38,690 bases of DNA from Burkholderia sp. LMG 13014 (lineage in GTDB: Bacteria > Pseudomonadota > Gammaproteobacteria > Burkholderiales > Burkholderiaceae): contig NZ_CAJNKE010000018.1 of NCBI RefSeq assembly GCF_905232215.1, positions 1 through 38,690 on the forward strand, given 5' to 3'. The notes under the pieces are model-generated. The model saw only the letters and a program-made list of their open reading frames with translations, did no database searches and was not told the DNA's origin. The position numbers and the translations under genes are program-made. Positions 1-8,843 of the stretch are shown here, piece by piece. Each line of letters begins with the position of its first letter. Position 1 is the first letter of the stretch.

Positions 1-1829
1 TCGGCCGCGCGCGTCGCGTCATCGTCGAGCGCGAATGCGGCGACGCTGACGAGCAGGTCGACCGCGCGCGCCACCTCCGAGAACACGACGGGATCGATTT
101 CGCCGATCGGCGCGGCCATCCAGCGCCGCTCGAGCCTGCGTTCGACGTGCAGCCGGCCCGACGTGCCCTGGCCGTTCGTGCCGGGAAAGAGCCGCGCGGC
201 GACGTTGAAGGTCGCGCGCACGTCGCCGAACTCGCGTGCGAGACCGTCGTCGTACGCGCGGATCGACCAGCCTTCGCGGCGCGCGACGCCGAGCAGCGGG
301 CGGCTCGCGAGGACATGACCTTCGAACATCGCGGAATCACTGGTCGCGGCGTCTTCGTCGGCCGGCACGTAGAACTCGCGGAATGCCTGCCGAATGGGTT
401 GCCGGATCGCACGGCCGACGATCGCGCGCTGCCACGCGAGCCGCTCGTCCGCATCGGCCAGCAGCGGATGCCAGAGCCGGATCTCGCTGTCGGCGTCGAG
501 TTCGCACGCCGCGCCGGCGGCATCGCGCAGCACGATCTTGCCTTTCGCGATGTCGGGCATGAACGAGACCGTCGCGCCGTCGCGCGCGCGTGCCTGCCAG
601 ATCATGCGGGTCGAGAACGCGGCGCCGGCCGGCGCATCGACGAGGCGCTCGCGCCATTCGGCATGGCCCAGCGTCATCGACTGCCAGAAACCCGCTTCCA
701 TGCAGGTGGCGAGCATCGTGAGCTGCTTCTTGTCGGGCTTCGCGTCGAGCGTCATGCGAAGCGCGGTGTGCGGCCGTTCGCCGAGCGCGCGTTCGGCAGG
801 CTTCAGGTTGCGCGCGAGCTTCTTCTGCACGCCCGCGTGACGCACGGTGGCCAGCGCATCGCGCAGCGCACGCAGGCTCTCGGGTGTCGGGATCGTCTCG
901 ACCGCATGGCCGAGCGCGATCGCAAGCGATTGCGACGGCGCGGTTTTCGCGGCGGTCGGCGCGACACACACACCGGTCAGCAGCGGCCCGATCAGCGGGG
1001 GGAGCCACGGCGCGTCGCGATAGGCCGCGACGCGCGCCGCGCGCGCGACGACCTGCGCGTCGTCGGTCGTAAACGCGCGATCGGCCTGATAGGGGACGTC
1101 ACCCGCGTGAATCGCGGCGACGTGCCGCGCGGCTTCGGTCAGCGTATCGCGCGCGAAGTCGACGTAAGCGGGTTCCTCCGCGAGCGTGGCGGCCGGATCG
1201 TCGGCATCGAACCACAGCCGCTTCGGCGCGAAATAACCGTCGTTCGTCGCGGCCAGCGCGAGCAGCGCGGCCGGCCCGAGTTCGGGCAGCACGTCGAGCT
1301 CGCGCACGCGCGCCGGTGAATCGGCATTCAACTGCGCATACGCGTCGCGCAAGGCCGTGATGTCGCGCTGGCCGGCGAACGAGTGGAGCGCATATTTTCC
1401 ATACACGGAGAGTTTTTGCAGGCCGTCGTTCTGCGGTTCGTCGAGGATGCGCGAGAGTTCGGCCTGCAGCGCGGGCGCGGGCAGCGCATCGAGACACGAC
1501 AGTTCCTGTAACGCGCGCCGCCACGCGCCGGCCGGAATGTCGCGGAACAGTTCGAGCGCGGCCTCGGCATCGACGAGCGGCGCGAGATCGAGCGCGTCGA
1601 TCTGTGCGCGCAGCCAGCGTGCGAATGTGGCGCGCGGATCGTCGCGGGTGTAGTCGTGCTGCGCGACGAGTTCCTCGGTGCGGCGCAGCGCGGGCCACAC
1701 CGCGCCGAGCCCGTGTGCGTCGAGCGTCGACAGGTCGAGCGGCGCGCCGGTGAAGCGCGGGTGGTCGGCGGTGTCGGTCAACCGTGCGACGAGCTGGGCG
1801 ACGACAGGCGGGTGGACGGATTCGGTCAT
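1..1829 (-). CDS. DUF4132 domain protein, 3' end outside window
   Basis: The minus strand is open from an ATG at 1829 to the window edge, about 609 codons without a stop. The product begins MTESVHPPVV. It is a large soluble protein without visible signal peptide or membrane segments. The end seen here, with RLWHP about two thirds along, then QPIRQAFREFY and a GWSIRAYDDG stretch, resembles the conserved C-terminal DUF4132 domain often found in WGR/MolR-like bacterial proteins. The biochemical role of the family is unknown. Codon use is typical of a GC-rich Burkholderia core gene, which separates this frame from several shorter antisense frames over it. The stop lies beyond position 1, so the full length is not known. 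Family assignment is from remembered motifs and is fairly secure; function is not assigned. Confidence 0.8.
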   Translation of the reverse strand, partial: MTESVHPPVVAQLVARLTDTADHPRFTGAPLDLSTLDAHGLGAVWPALRRTEELVAQHDYTRDDPRATFARWLRAQIDALDLAPLVDAEAALELFRDIPAGAWRRALQELSCLDALPAPALQAELSRILDEPQNDGLQKLSVYGKYALHSFAGQRDITALRDAYAQLNADSPARVRELDVLPELGPAALLALAATNDGYFAPKRLWFDADDPAATLAEEPAYVDFARDTLTEAARHVAAIHAGDVPYQADRAFTTDDAQVVARAARVAAYRDAPWLPPLIGPLLTGVCVAPTAAKTAPSQSLAIALGHAVETIPTPESLRALRDALATVRHAGVQKKLARNLKPAERALGERPHTALRMTLDAKPDKKQLTMLATCMEAGFWQSMTLGHAEWRERLVDAPAGAAFSTRMIWQARARDGATVSFMPDIAKGKIVLRDAAGAACELDADSEIRLWHPLLADADERLAWQRAIVGRAIRQPIRQAFREFYVPADEDAATSDSAMFEGHVLASRPLLGVARREGWSIRAYDDGLAREFGDVRATFNVAARLFPGTNGQGTSGRLHVERRLERRWMAAPIGEIDPVVFSEVARAVDLLVSVAAFALDDDATRAA

Positions 1830-2382
1830 GATGTTGGGCGGCTCTCGCGTGGCGGGATCGGATCGGCGTCAGTGGTGTCAGCGCAGCCGCAGCCGCTCGA
1901 CCATCTCGTGGATGACGATATGGCGGATCGCGCGCAGCAGGTGCATCTCGCCGCCGAACGTCGCTGTGTTACATCCCGACGGCGAAATTCAAGAAGAAAC
2001 CGTGCGATCGACGAGTTTTGGGCGGCTGACGGGCGGAATTGTATGAAAAACCGTGAGATCGCACTGTTTTCATTCCCGATTTGCCCGGCAACGTGTCCCG
2101 GCCACCCCGTGCGTTCGTCACCGCTGTCCTGCCGTTCCGTAAAGTCACGAACCTCCGCCCGGCGCCGCTGCGCGCGGCTTGCCGAGGCTGCGACCCATTC
2201 ATAAGACATACAGTTTTCGCACGCCGGGCGATTCGCGCCGAACTGTACTCTTGTTCGCGTGATCGATGTGTGTACTCGTCGCCAACTGTTCTGCTCTTAA
2301 GATTCCATCATCAAGTGCACAGTGCCGCAGATCCAGTCGTACCGGAACCCTGTCGGCGCATCTTCAAGAGAGAGCCAGTGCG
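1830..2382. promoter_or_regulatory. Divergent intergenic region with a repeated 14-base motif
   Basis: This stretch separates the minus-strand DUF4132 gene from the plus-strand MocR gene. No convincing gene is seen in it. Two near-identical 14-mers, AAACCGTG[C/A]GATCG, lie at 1997-2010 and 2048-2061, 51 bases apart (about five helical turns) and differing at one base. They could be paired operator half-sites for a regulator of either neighbour. That is inference from spacing only. Confidence 0.35.
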
Positions 2383-2511
2383 ATGGAAAAGGCAAAACCG
2401 GAGGGAAGGATCAGGAATCACGACGGCCCGGTCGGCGGGCGAAACACGTGCGTGTCGGGCGCACACGGCAGGGCGGAGCGGCTGCGCATGCCGGCGGGAG
2501 GCGCGCGATGA
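2383..2511 (+). CDS. Possible 42-residue upstream ORF overlapping the MocR start
   Basis: An ATG at 2383 sits behind a purine-rich AGAGAG stretch and opens a 42-codon frame, MEKAKPEGRI..., rich in Arg and Gly. Its TGA at 2509-2511 overlaps the ATG of the MocR gene as ATGA, the usual geometry of translational coupling. The peptide resembles no family I recognise. It may be a leader ORF that controls translation of the regulator, or chance. Conservation of the ATGA overlap in related genomes would decide. Confidence 0.3.
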   Translation: MEKAKPEGRIRNHDGPVGGRNTCVSGAHGRAERLRMPAGGAR

Positions 2512-3932
2512 AACTCTATGAAAAACTCGCGGACGACATCGAGCGCCTGATCCGCCAGGGCGTGTACCGGCACGGCGACCGGATTCCGTCGGTGCGGCAG
2601 GCGAGCCAGCAGCACCGGATCAGCATCACGACCGTGCTGCACGCGTATCTGCTGCTGGAAAGCCGCGGGCTGCTCGAAAGCCGCCCGCAGTCCGGCTATT
2701 TCGTGAACCTGCGGCGCGACGACAGCCATGCGCCGGTGCGCGAGTTGCGGCCGTCGAAGCCGATCGCGATCTCGTCGTCGGTCGACGTGAGCCGGCTCGT
2801 GTTGTCGACGCTGCGCTCGATCGGTACCGACGACGCGGTGCCGCTCGGCTCACCGTACCCGGACCCGAGCCTGTTCCCGTTCGAAAAGCTGAACCGCTAC
2901 GCGTATGCGGCCGGCCGCGACAAGTCGCTGTGGGGCGTGACGGACGGGCTGCCACCCGGCCATCCACGGCTGATCCGGCAGATTGCGCGTCGCTACCTGG
3001 AAAACGGGATGTCGGTGGACCCGAACGAGATCATCGTGACGGTCGGCGCGACGGAGGCGATCAACCTGTGCCTGCAGGCCGTTGCGAAGCCGGGCGACAC
3101 GATTGCGGTGGAGTCGCCGACGTTCTACGCGATGCTGCATGCGATTGAGCGGATGGGGATGAAGGCGATCGAGGTGGCGACGCATCCGGAATACGGGATC
3201 GACATCGCGGCGCTGGCCGCGATCGCGAAGTCGCAGCCGATCGCCGCGTGCATGGTGATGCCGAACTTCCAGAACCCGCTCGGCTTCCAGATGCCCGACG
3301 AGCGCAAGCGCGAACTGGTCGAGTTCGCGACGAAGGCCGGGATGCCGCTGATCGAGAACGGCGTGTACAACGAGCTGTATTTCGGCGACGCGCATCCGAG
3401 TTCGCTGAAGTCCTACGACCGAAGCGGGATCGTGCTGCATTGCTCGTCGTTCTCGAAGAGCCTGACGGCTGCGTACCGGATCGGCTGGGCGCTGCCGGGC
3501 CGTTATCGCGACCAGGTCGAGAAGCTGAAATTCCTGAACACGCTCGCGACGCCGTCGTTGCCGCAGCTCGCGATCGCGGAGTTTCTCGAACGCGACGGCT
3601 ACGAGCATCACCTGCGACGTCTGCGCAAGGCGTATGCGCAGCAGGCGAACCTGATGCGCGCGATGGTGTCGCGGTTCTTTCCGGAGGGCACGCGCATCTC
3701 GAGCCCGGCGGGCGGGTACGTGCTGTGGGTCGAGCTGCCCGCGCAGGTCGATGCGATGCGGTTGTACCAGCTCGCGCTGGAGCAGGGAATCACGATCGGG
3801 CCCGGCTACATGTTCTCGATCACGGACAGCTACCGGAACTTCATCCGGCTGAACTACAGCAGCCCGTGGTCGCCGGAGATCGAGCAGGCGGTGATCACGG
3901 TCGGGAAGCTGGCCTCGGCGTGCATGCGGTAG
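2508..3932 (+). CDS. MocR-type GntR/aminotransferase transcription regulator
   Basis: The 474-residue product has the two-part MocR build. Residues about 1-70 form a GntR winged helix (KLADDIERLIRQG, then GDRIPSVRQAS). Residues about 110-474 form a fold-type I PLP aminotransferase domain. The PLP-binding lysine is in CSSFSKSLTAAYRIGW, preceded by MVMPNFQNPLG. The ATG at 2508 is preferred because GGGAGG lies just upstream and the GntR domain normally begins within a few residues of the start; the longer frame adds only low-complexity sequence. MocR proteins sense vitamin B6 or amino-compound adducts and control B6, GABA or taurine genes. The target is not evident: the downstream gene is convergent and the upstream one divergent. 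An upstream 42-codon ORF overlaps the start. Confidence 0.88.
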   Translation: MKLYEKLADDIERLIRQGVYRHGDRIPSVRQASQQHRISITTVLHAYLLLESRGLLESRPQSGYFVNLRRDDSHAPVRELRPSKPIAISSSVDVSRLVLSTLRSIGTDDAVPLGSPYPDPSLFPFEKLNRYAYAAGRDKSLWGVTDGLPPGHPRLIRQIARRYLENGMSVDPNEIIVTVGATEAINLCLQAVAKPGDTIAVESPTFYAMLHAIERMGMKAIEVATHPEYGIDIAALAAIAKSQPIAACMVMPNFQNPLGFQMPDERKRELVEFATKAGMPLIENGVYNELYFGDAHPSSLKSYDRSGIVLHCSSFSKSLTAAYRIGWALPGRYRDQVEKLKFLNTLATPSLPQLAIAEFLERDGYEHHLRRLRKAYAQQANLMRAMVSRFFPEGTRISSPAGGYVLWVELPAQVDAMRLYQLALEQGITIGPGYMFSITDSYRNFIRLNYSSPWSPEIEQAVITVGKLASACMR

Positions 3933-3946
3933 ACGGGGGCGTGCCT

Positions 3947-3984
3947 GCCTGGCGCCGATCGGCGTAACCCGGATGGTTCCAGGC
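3947..3984. terminator. Weak bidirectional hairpin between convergent genes
   Basis: Between the stop codons of the convergent MocR and MFS genes lies an outer stem GCCTGG/CCAGGC (3947-3952 with 3979-3984). It encloses the perfect 12-bp palindrome CGCCGATCGGCG (3953-3964). No T-run follows on either strand, so intrinsic termination is doubtful, but position and symmetry suit a shared transcript end. Confidence 0.3.
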
Positions 3985-3985
3985 G

Positions 3986-5425
3986 TCAGCGATTGAGCTC
4001 CTCGAGCCGCACGCCATTGGTCCTTGGGCCGAACGCGCCGATGACGACGACCACGACGAGCATGAACACGGTGATCCCGGTGAACACGCCGGGCACGCCG
4101 AAGTCCTTCAGCAGCGCAGCGATGATGAAGCCCGACATCATCGCGCCGGCGCGGCTGGCCGAATACGCGATGCCGCTCGCGCGGGAGCGCACCTCGGTCG
4201 GGAACAGCTCGCACTGATACGCGTGATACGCGACGGAGATCGTCTGCCCGGCGAGGCTGATCAGCACGCCGAGCACGATGAGCGGCACGACGGTCTTGAC
4301 CTGCGCGAACGCGAGCCCGCAGACGATCACGGCCAGCGCACCGCCGACGATCAGGTGCTTGCGCTGGATGCGGTCCGCATAGCGCATCGCGAGCAGCGGC
4401 CCGGCCGGCATCGCGAACGCGATGACGAACGCGTACAGCAGGCTCTTCGTGACGGTGATGCCCTGGCCGATCAACAGTGTCGGCACCCAGTTCGCGAATC
4501 CGTAGTAGCCGATGGCCTGGCAGAAGTTGAACGCGACGAGCATCAGCAGGCGGGTGCGATAGGGTGCGCGCCACAATGCCGCGAATGCCGCGCGGGGTAC
4601 TTCGGGTGCCTCGCTCGCCGGTGCGGGCGGCGGCAGCGGCATGCCTGACTCGCGCTCGGCGATCGCTTCCATCCGGCTCACGATCTGCTCGCTTCGCTCG
4701 GCGTCGCCGCGCGCGGCCAGCCACCGCGGGCTTTCGGGCACCGCACGGCGGATGAACCAGACGATCACGGCGCCGGCCGAGCCGGCCAGCACCACGATGC
4801 GCCAGCCGTCGAGACCGAACACGGTCGCGGGCACGAGCCACCACGACAGGATCGCGGCGACCGGCGCGGCGGCGAACATCACCACCTGGTTGAACGCAAT
4901 CGCGCGGCCGCGCATCTGCTGCGGGACGAGTTCGGTCACGTAGGTATCGATCGTGACGATCTCCAGCCCGACGCCGATGCCGGTGATGAAGCGCCACAAC
5001 AGCACGCCTTCGGGCGTCGTCTGGAACGCCATGATGGCCGAGCCGATCGAGTACCACAGCAGCGAGTACGTGAAGACGGCGCGGCGTCCGTAGCGGTCCG
5101 GCATCCAGCCGAAGCCGAACGTGCCGACGAACAGCCCCGCGAAGGTCGCCGCAATGAAGGCGGCGATGCCGGTGAAGCCGAAGAATGCCTGCGTGGTGGT
5201 CTGCAGCAGGCCGCTCCTGGCCATGCCCGGTGCGATATAGCCGGTGAAGATCAGGTCGTAGACTTCGAAGAAGCCGCCGAGGGAAATCAGCAGCACGAGC
5301 ATCCACTGGTGCCGGGTGACCGGCAGCCGGTCCATGCGCGCGGAGATGTCCGTGCCGGTGCGGATGCCGGTGCGTACCTGCGGCGTATCGAGCGGGGTGC
5401 CGCCCGCGGTGACGGTCTGATGCAT
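3986..5425 (-). CDS. MFS transporter, sugar/organic-acid symporter type
   Basis: The 479-residue integral membrane protein has the usual two six-helix halves and a central loop around residues 235-270 rich in Pro and Ala. The conserved MFS loop motif is visible as DRYGRR between helices 2 and 3, and PESPRWL before the central loop is typical of the sugar-porter/metabolite:H+ symporter branch. The ATG at 5425 is chosen because AGGAGACAACCC precedes it; the longer frame from 5593 adds 56 residues unlike an MFS N-terminus. The gene lies downstream of and in the same direction as a CoA transferase and an HMG-CoA-lyase-like gene, across a gap of 178 bases. It probably imports the organic acid those enzymes use. 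The substrate cannot be read from the sequence. Confidence 0.88.
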   Translation of the reverse strand: MHQTVTAGGTPLDTPQVRTGIRTGTDISARMDRLPVTRHQWMLVLLISLGGFFEVYDLIFTGYIAPGMARSGLLQTTTQAFFGFTGIAAFIAATFAGLFVGTFGFGWMPDRYGRRAVFTYSLLWYSIGSAIMAFQTTPEGVLLWRFITGIGVGLEIVTIDTYVTELVPQQMRGRAIAFNQVVMFAAAPVAAILSWWLVPATVFGLDGWRIVVLAGSAGAVIVWFIRRAVPESPRWLAARGDAERSEQIVSRMEAIAERESGMPLPPPAPASEAPEVPRAAFAALWRAPYRTRLLMLVAFNFCQAIGYYGFANWVPTLLIGQGITVTKSLLYAFVIAFAMPAGPLLAMRYADRIQRKHLIVGGALAVIVCGLAFAQVKTVVPLIVLGVLISLAGQTISVAYHAYQCELFPTEVRSRASGIAYSASRAGAMMSGFIIAALLKDFGVPGVFTGITVFMLVVVVVIGAFGPRTNGVRLEELNR

Positions 5426-5603
5426 GGGTTGTCTCCTGATCTTCTGACCGGCGGCATGCTTCTCCGAGCTGCCTGCCTTGATAACGGTTATAGGCGCACG
5501 CGACGTGGACGGCGCGCCGGAATCCCCGCGGCCTGCGGCCCGTTGCGCGACCGGGCCGGCACCGACGCCGGCTGGCCGTCGCCGCGCCGGCATCGGCTAT
5601 CGC

Positions 5604-6755
5604 TCATGCAACCGCGCGGCGTTTCAGCCGTGCCAGCACTTCCTGCGTGTGCTCGCCGACGCGCGCGAGCGCCTGACGCACGCCGGGCCGTCGTCCGCCC
5701 ATCGTGATCGGCAGCAGCACGACATCGGTCGTGTCGCCGTCGTCGGTCTGCATCGGCACCAGTCCGCCGCTCGCTTTCAGGTGCGGATCGTCGAGCAGTT
5801 GCTCGGGACGGACGATCGGCGCATATGGAATGCCGGCCGCTTCGAGTTTCGGCGACAGGTCGGCGGCGCGATGGTCCTTGAGGATCGCACCGAGCCGTTC
5901 GAGCAACCGCGGCCGCACGGCGACCCGCTGCGCGTTGGTGGCGAAATCGGGTTCGGCGGCGAGCCCGGGGCAGGCGAGCACGTCGCACAGCGTGACGAAC
6001 TGCCGGTCGCTCACGGCACCGATGAACAACTGTTCGCCGTCCGCGAGCGCGAACACGTCGTAGACGCTCCACGCCGACACGCGCGCAGGCATCGGCGGCG
6101 GCGGTTCGTGTGTCATCGCGTATTGCTGCATGTGCTGCGCGCACAGGAACACGCAGTTCTCGAACAGCGCGCTCTGTACTTCCTGCCCGCGCCCGGTGCG
6201 TTCGCGTTCGCGCAGCGCGGCGAGTACGCCGATCGCGCCGAACATGCCGCCCATGATGTCGTTGACCGACGTGCCGGCGCGCAGCGGTCGGCCGACCGGC
6301 CCCGTCATGTACGACAACCCGCCCATCATCTGCACGACTTCGTCGAGCGCGAGGCGCCGGTCGTACGGGCCGGGCAGGAAACCCTTGTGCGTCACGTAGA
6401 CGAGCGCCGGGTAGCGGGCCGACAGCGTGTCATAGTCGAGGCCGAGCGTCGCCATCAGGCCCGGGCGGAAATTCTCGAGCATCACGTCGCAGGTGCCGAT
6501 CAGTTCGACCGCGGCCTCCTTGCCCTCGGGCGTATGGAGATCGAGCACGACGCTCTTCTTGTTGCGGTTGAAGGAACGGAAGAAGCCGATGCCGAGGCCG
6601 GGCAGGTTGCGCGTCTTGTCGCCACCGGGCGGCTCGACCTTGATCACTTCGGCGCCGAGATCGGCGAGGATCATCCCGCACGTCGGCCCCATGACCATGT
6701 GCGTGAATTCGACGACGCGAATGCCGTCGAGTGGAAGTCGGGTGTCGTGGTTCAT
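5604..6755 (-). CDS. Class III CoA transferase (CaiB/BaiF family)
   Basis: The 383-residue product starts with the family N-terminus PLDGIRVVEFTHMVMGP, followed by LGAEVIKVEPPGGD, NRNKKSV and ENFRPG, all characteristic of class III CoA transferases such as formyl-, succinyl- or itaconate-CoA transferases. The catalytic aspartate is most likely the one in LALDEVVQMMGG. These soluble dimers move CoA from an acyl-CoA donor such as succinyl-CoA to a carboxylic acid. It lies 7 bases after the HMG-CoA-lyase-like gene, so the pair is co-transcribed. The expected scheme is that the transferase activates a hydroxy-acid (3-hydroxy-3-methylglutarate, citramalate or similar) and the lyase cleaves its CoA ester. 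Family is firm; substrate is inference. Confidence 0.9.
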   Translation of the reverse strand: MNHDTRLPLDGIRVVEFTHMVMGPTCGMILADLGAEVIKVEPPGGDKTRNLPGLGIGFFRSFNRNKKSVVLDLHTPEGKEAAVELIGTCDVMLENFRPGLMATLGLDYDTLSARYPALVYVTHKGFLPGPYDRRLALDEVVQMMGGLSYMTGPVGRPLRAGTSVNDIMGGMFGAIGVLAALRERERTGRGQEVQSALFENCVFLCAQHMQQYAMTHEPPPPMPARVSAWSVYDVFALADGEQLFIGAVSDRQFVTLCDVLACPGLAAEPDFATNAQRVAVRPRLLERLGAILKDHRAADLSPKLEAAGIPYAPIVRPEQLLDDPHLKASGGLVPMQTDDGDTTDVVLLPITMGGRRPGVRQALARVGEHTQEVLARLKRRAVA

Positions 6756-6762
6756 GATGGGT

Positions 6763-7704
6763 TCAGGCGATGGTGGTGGCCGCGGTGGTGTGGGTGGCCG
6801 GCAGGCCCGCGCGCCACAGCGCGCCGTGCAGCGTTTCGCCGTCCAGCCAGCGCGCGACCTTCGCGCGCAGCGTCAGCAGCGCGGCAATGTCGATGCCGGT
6901 CTCGATTCCCATGTCGGCAAGCATGAACGCGAGGTCTTCGCTCGACGCGTTGCCGCTCGCCCCCGGCGCATGCGGACAGCCGCCGATGCCGGCGAGCGTC
7001 GCGTCGAAGCGGGCGACGCCCGTTTCGAGCGCCGCGTACACATTCGCGAGCGCGAGGCCGCGGGTGTCGTGAAAGTGGCCGCACCAGAAGCGCTCGCCCG
7101 CGGCGGCGCGCGCCTTGCCGAACAGTTCGCCGACGGCGGCCGGCCCCGCGTAGCCGACCGTATCGGCGATGCTCACGCGGTCGGCGCCGGCATCGAGCAA
7201 CGCATGCAGGTAACGCAGCACCGCCGATTGTTCGACGCGGCCCTGGATCGTGCAGCCGAATGCGGTGCCGATGCCGCCTTCGATCAGCGCTTTCGAGCCC
7301 GCCGCATCGCGCGCGGCGCGGATGCGCGCCACTTCGGCGACGACTTCGTCGGGGGTCTTGCGCAGGTTCGCGATGCTATGCGCGCGGCTCGCCGAGAGCG
7401 GCACCAGCATCAGGTCGGCACCCGCGTCGAGCGCGTGCTCCGCGCCCTTGAGGTTCGGCACCAGCACCGACACGCGCAGGCCGGGCAGCGTCTTCGCATA
7501 CGACACGAGCTCGGCCGTATCGGCCAGTTGCGGGAGCAGGCGCGCCGGCACGAACGATCCGACCTCGATTTCGCGCTGACCGGCCGCGTACGCGTCGCCG
7601 ATCCACTCGATCTTGCATTTCGTCGGAAGAATGCGCGGGATGCTTTGCAGCCCGTCGCGCAAGCCGACTTCGCGAATGACTGCATGCTGGGGGAACGACC
7701 GCAT
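6763..7704 (-). CDS. Hydroxymethylglutaryl-CoA lyase-like aldolase
   Basis: The 313-residue protein is a TIM-barrel enzyme of the HMGL-like family. It shows the N-terminal REVGLRDGLQ motif with the metal-binding Asp, a GHFHDTRG metal-binding segment, and the signature cysteine loop GIGGCPHAPGASGN near residue 245. The length matches bacterial MvaB (about 300). HMG-CoA lyase splits HMG-CoA to acetyl-CoA and acetoacetate, and close relatives cleave citramalyl-CoA-type esters. It is first in a minus-strand operon with a CoA transferase and an MFS transporter and is divergent from a LysR regulator. Because leucine-catabolic genes are absent next to it, a role in degrading an external hydroxy-dicarboxylic acid is more likely than leucine breakdown. 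Exact substrate uncertain. Confidence 0.87.
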   Translation of the reverse strand: MRSFPQHAVIREVGLRDGLQSIPRILPTKCKIEWIGDAYAAGQREIEVGSFVPARLLPQLADTAELVSYAKTLPGLRVSVLVPNLKGAEHALDAGADLMLVPLSASRAHSIANLRKTPDEVVAEVARIRAARDAAGSKALIEGGIGTAFGCTIQGRVEQSAVLRYLHALLDAGADRVSIADTVGYAGPAAVGELFGKARAAAGERFWCGHFHDTRGLALANVYAALETGVARFDATLAGIGGCPHAPGASGNASSEDLAFMLADMGIETGIDIAALLTLRAKVARWLDGETLHGALWRAGLPATHTTAATTIA

Positions 7705-7851
7705 GTCGCTTGTCTCCGTTGATTTCGCCCGTGTCGATGCACCGGCGTCGTGCTAACTTTAGACATTCCTGATGGACATTAAAGCGGTATTTCGGAACCG
7801 TTACGTTTCCGAAATGGAATGTCTGAATGCTTGATTGCCTGGAGACGGCAG
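7705..7851. promoter_or_regulatory. Divergent promoter region with LysR-type inverted repeats
   Basis: Two inverted repeats fill the gap between the lyase operon and its divergent LysR gene. The arms ATTTCGGAA (7789-7797) and TTCCGAAAT (7807-7815) pair perfectly across 9 bases. The outer arms AGACATTCC (7761-7769) and GGAATGTCT (7816-7824) also pair perfectly. A further GACATT copy lies at 7775-7780. Interrupted dyads in a divergent gap are the usual LysR binding arrangement. Confidence 0.55.
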
Positions 7852-8769
7852 ATGCGCGACATCGACCTGAAAACGCTACGGCTGCTGGTTGCCGTGTGCG
7901 ATCACCGCAATATGGCGCGGGCGGCGGAGGCGGTTCATATCGAGCCGTCGGCGATCAGCAAGCGCATCGCGCAACTCGAAAGCGACCTGGGCGTGCCGCT
8001 GCTCACGCGCTCGCGGCGCGGCGTCGAGCCGACGGCCGCGGGCAATGCGCTGCTCGAGCATGCGCGCAGCGTGCTCTTCACGATGGAGCGCATCGCGAGC
8101 GATATCGCTGCGTTCGGCGGCGGGCTGAAGGGGCGCGTCAGCATCTGCGCATCGGCATCGGCGATCGCGGAGGCCTTGCTCGACGACATTTCGTCGTTCA
8201 TGCGCGAGCCGGCCAACGAGAACATCCGGGTCGACGTGGAAGAGCGGTTGTCGTCCGAACTCGTGCGGCAGTTGCGCGAGGGCGCGGCGAGCGTGGGCGT
8301 GTGCTGGGACAACGTCGATCTTCAGGGCCTGCAGCATCGGCCGTATCGGCAGGACCGGCTGGCGCTGGCCGTGCACCGCGATCATCCGCTCGCGAACGAG
8401 CCGTCGCTGAGCTTCGAGCAGACGCTGGGCTACGAGCATGTCGGTCTGCTGCCGACGACCGCCGTTCACACGCTGTTGCAGCGCGCGGCCGCCGATGCCG
8501 GCACGACCGTGTCGTATCGCGTGATCGTGTCGGGGTTCGATGCCGCGTTTCGCGTCGTCGCGGCCGGGCTCGGGATCAGTGTCGTGCCGATGGAAGTGGC
8601 CGATACGTATCGGCCGGTGTTCGGCATCAAGGTGATCCCGCTCGTCGATACGTGGGCGAAGCGCCGGTTCGTCGTCTGTTTCAGGAGCTTCGATGCGCTG
8701 CAACCGGCGGCACAGCGGATGGTCGACTATCTGTCGAGCCGGGCCGCGATGCCGGCTGTGAGCGGCTGA
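7852..8769 (+). CDS. LysR-family transcriptional regulator
   Basis: The 305-residue product has an N-terminal LysR winged helix (DLKTLRLLVAVCDHRNMARAAE, then PSAISKRIAQLESDLG) and a C-terminal type 2 periplasmic-binding-like effector domain. The ATG at 7852 is preferred over that at 7819 because GGAGACGGCAG precedes it, and because the upstream ATG lies inside an inverted repeat and adds residues outside the family's usual N-terminus. It is divergent from the lyase/CoA transferase/MFS operon and most likely controls it in response to the imported acid or its CoA ester. Dyad-symmetric sequences in the gap are candidate binding sites. Confidence 0.9.
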   Translation: MRDIDLKTLRLLVAVCDHRNMARAAEAVHIEPSAISKRIAQLESDLGVPLLTRSRRGVEPTAAGNALLEHARSVLFTMERIASDIAAFGGGLKGRVSICASASAIAEALLDDISSFMREPANENIRVDVEERLSSELVRQLREGAASVGVCWDNVDLQGLQHRPYRQDRLALAVHRDHPLANEPSLSFEQTLGYEHVGLLPTTAVHTLLQRAAADAGTTVSYRVIVSGFDAAFRVVAAGLGISVVPMEVADTYRPVFGIKVIPLVDTWAKRRFVVCFRSFDALQPAAQRMVDYLSSRAAMPAVSG

Positions 8770-8843
8770 TACGCAACGCCAACGCGTGCGAACTGCGACG
8801 GGCGATCGATGTCACGCCGGGTTCGTTCCGGCTCGTCGTGATG

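Noticed and set aside
2850-5306. 818-codon open frame on the minus strand
   Set aside because: It lies over the MocR and MFS genes in another frame and is Arg-, Ala- and His-rich without domains, a usual by-product of very GC-rich coding DNA.
5478-6926. 482-codon plus-strand frame over the CoA transferase gene
   Set aside because: The minus-strand CoA transferase has clear family motifs; the plus-strand frame has none.
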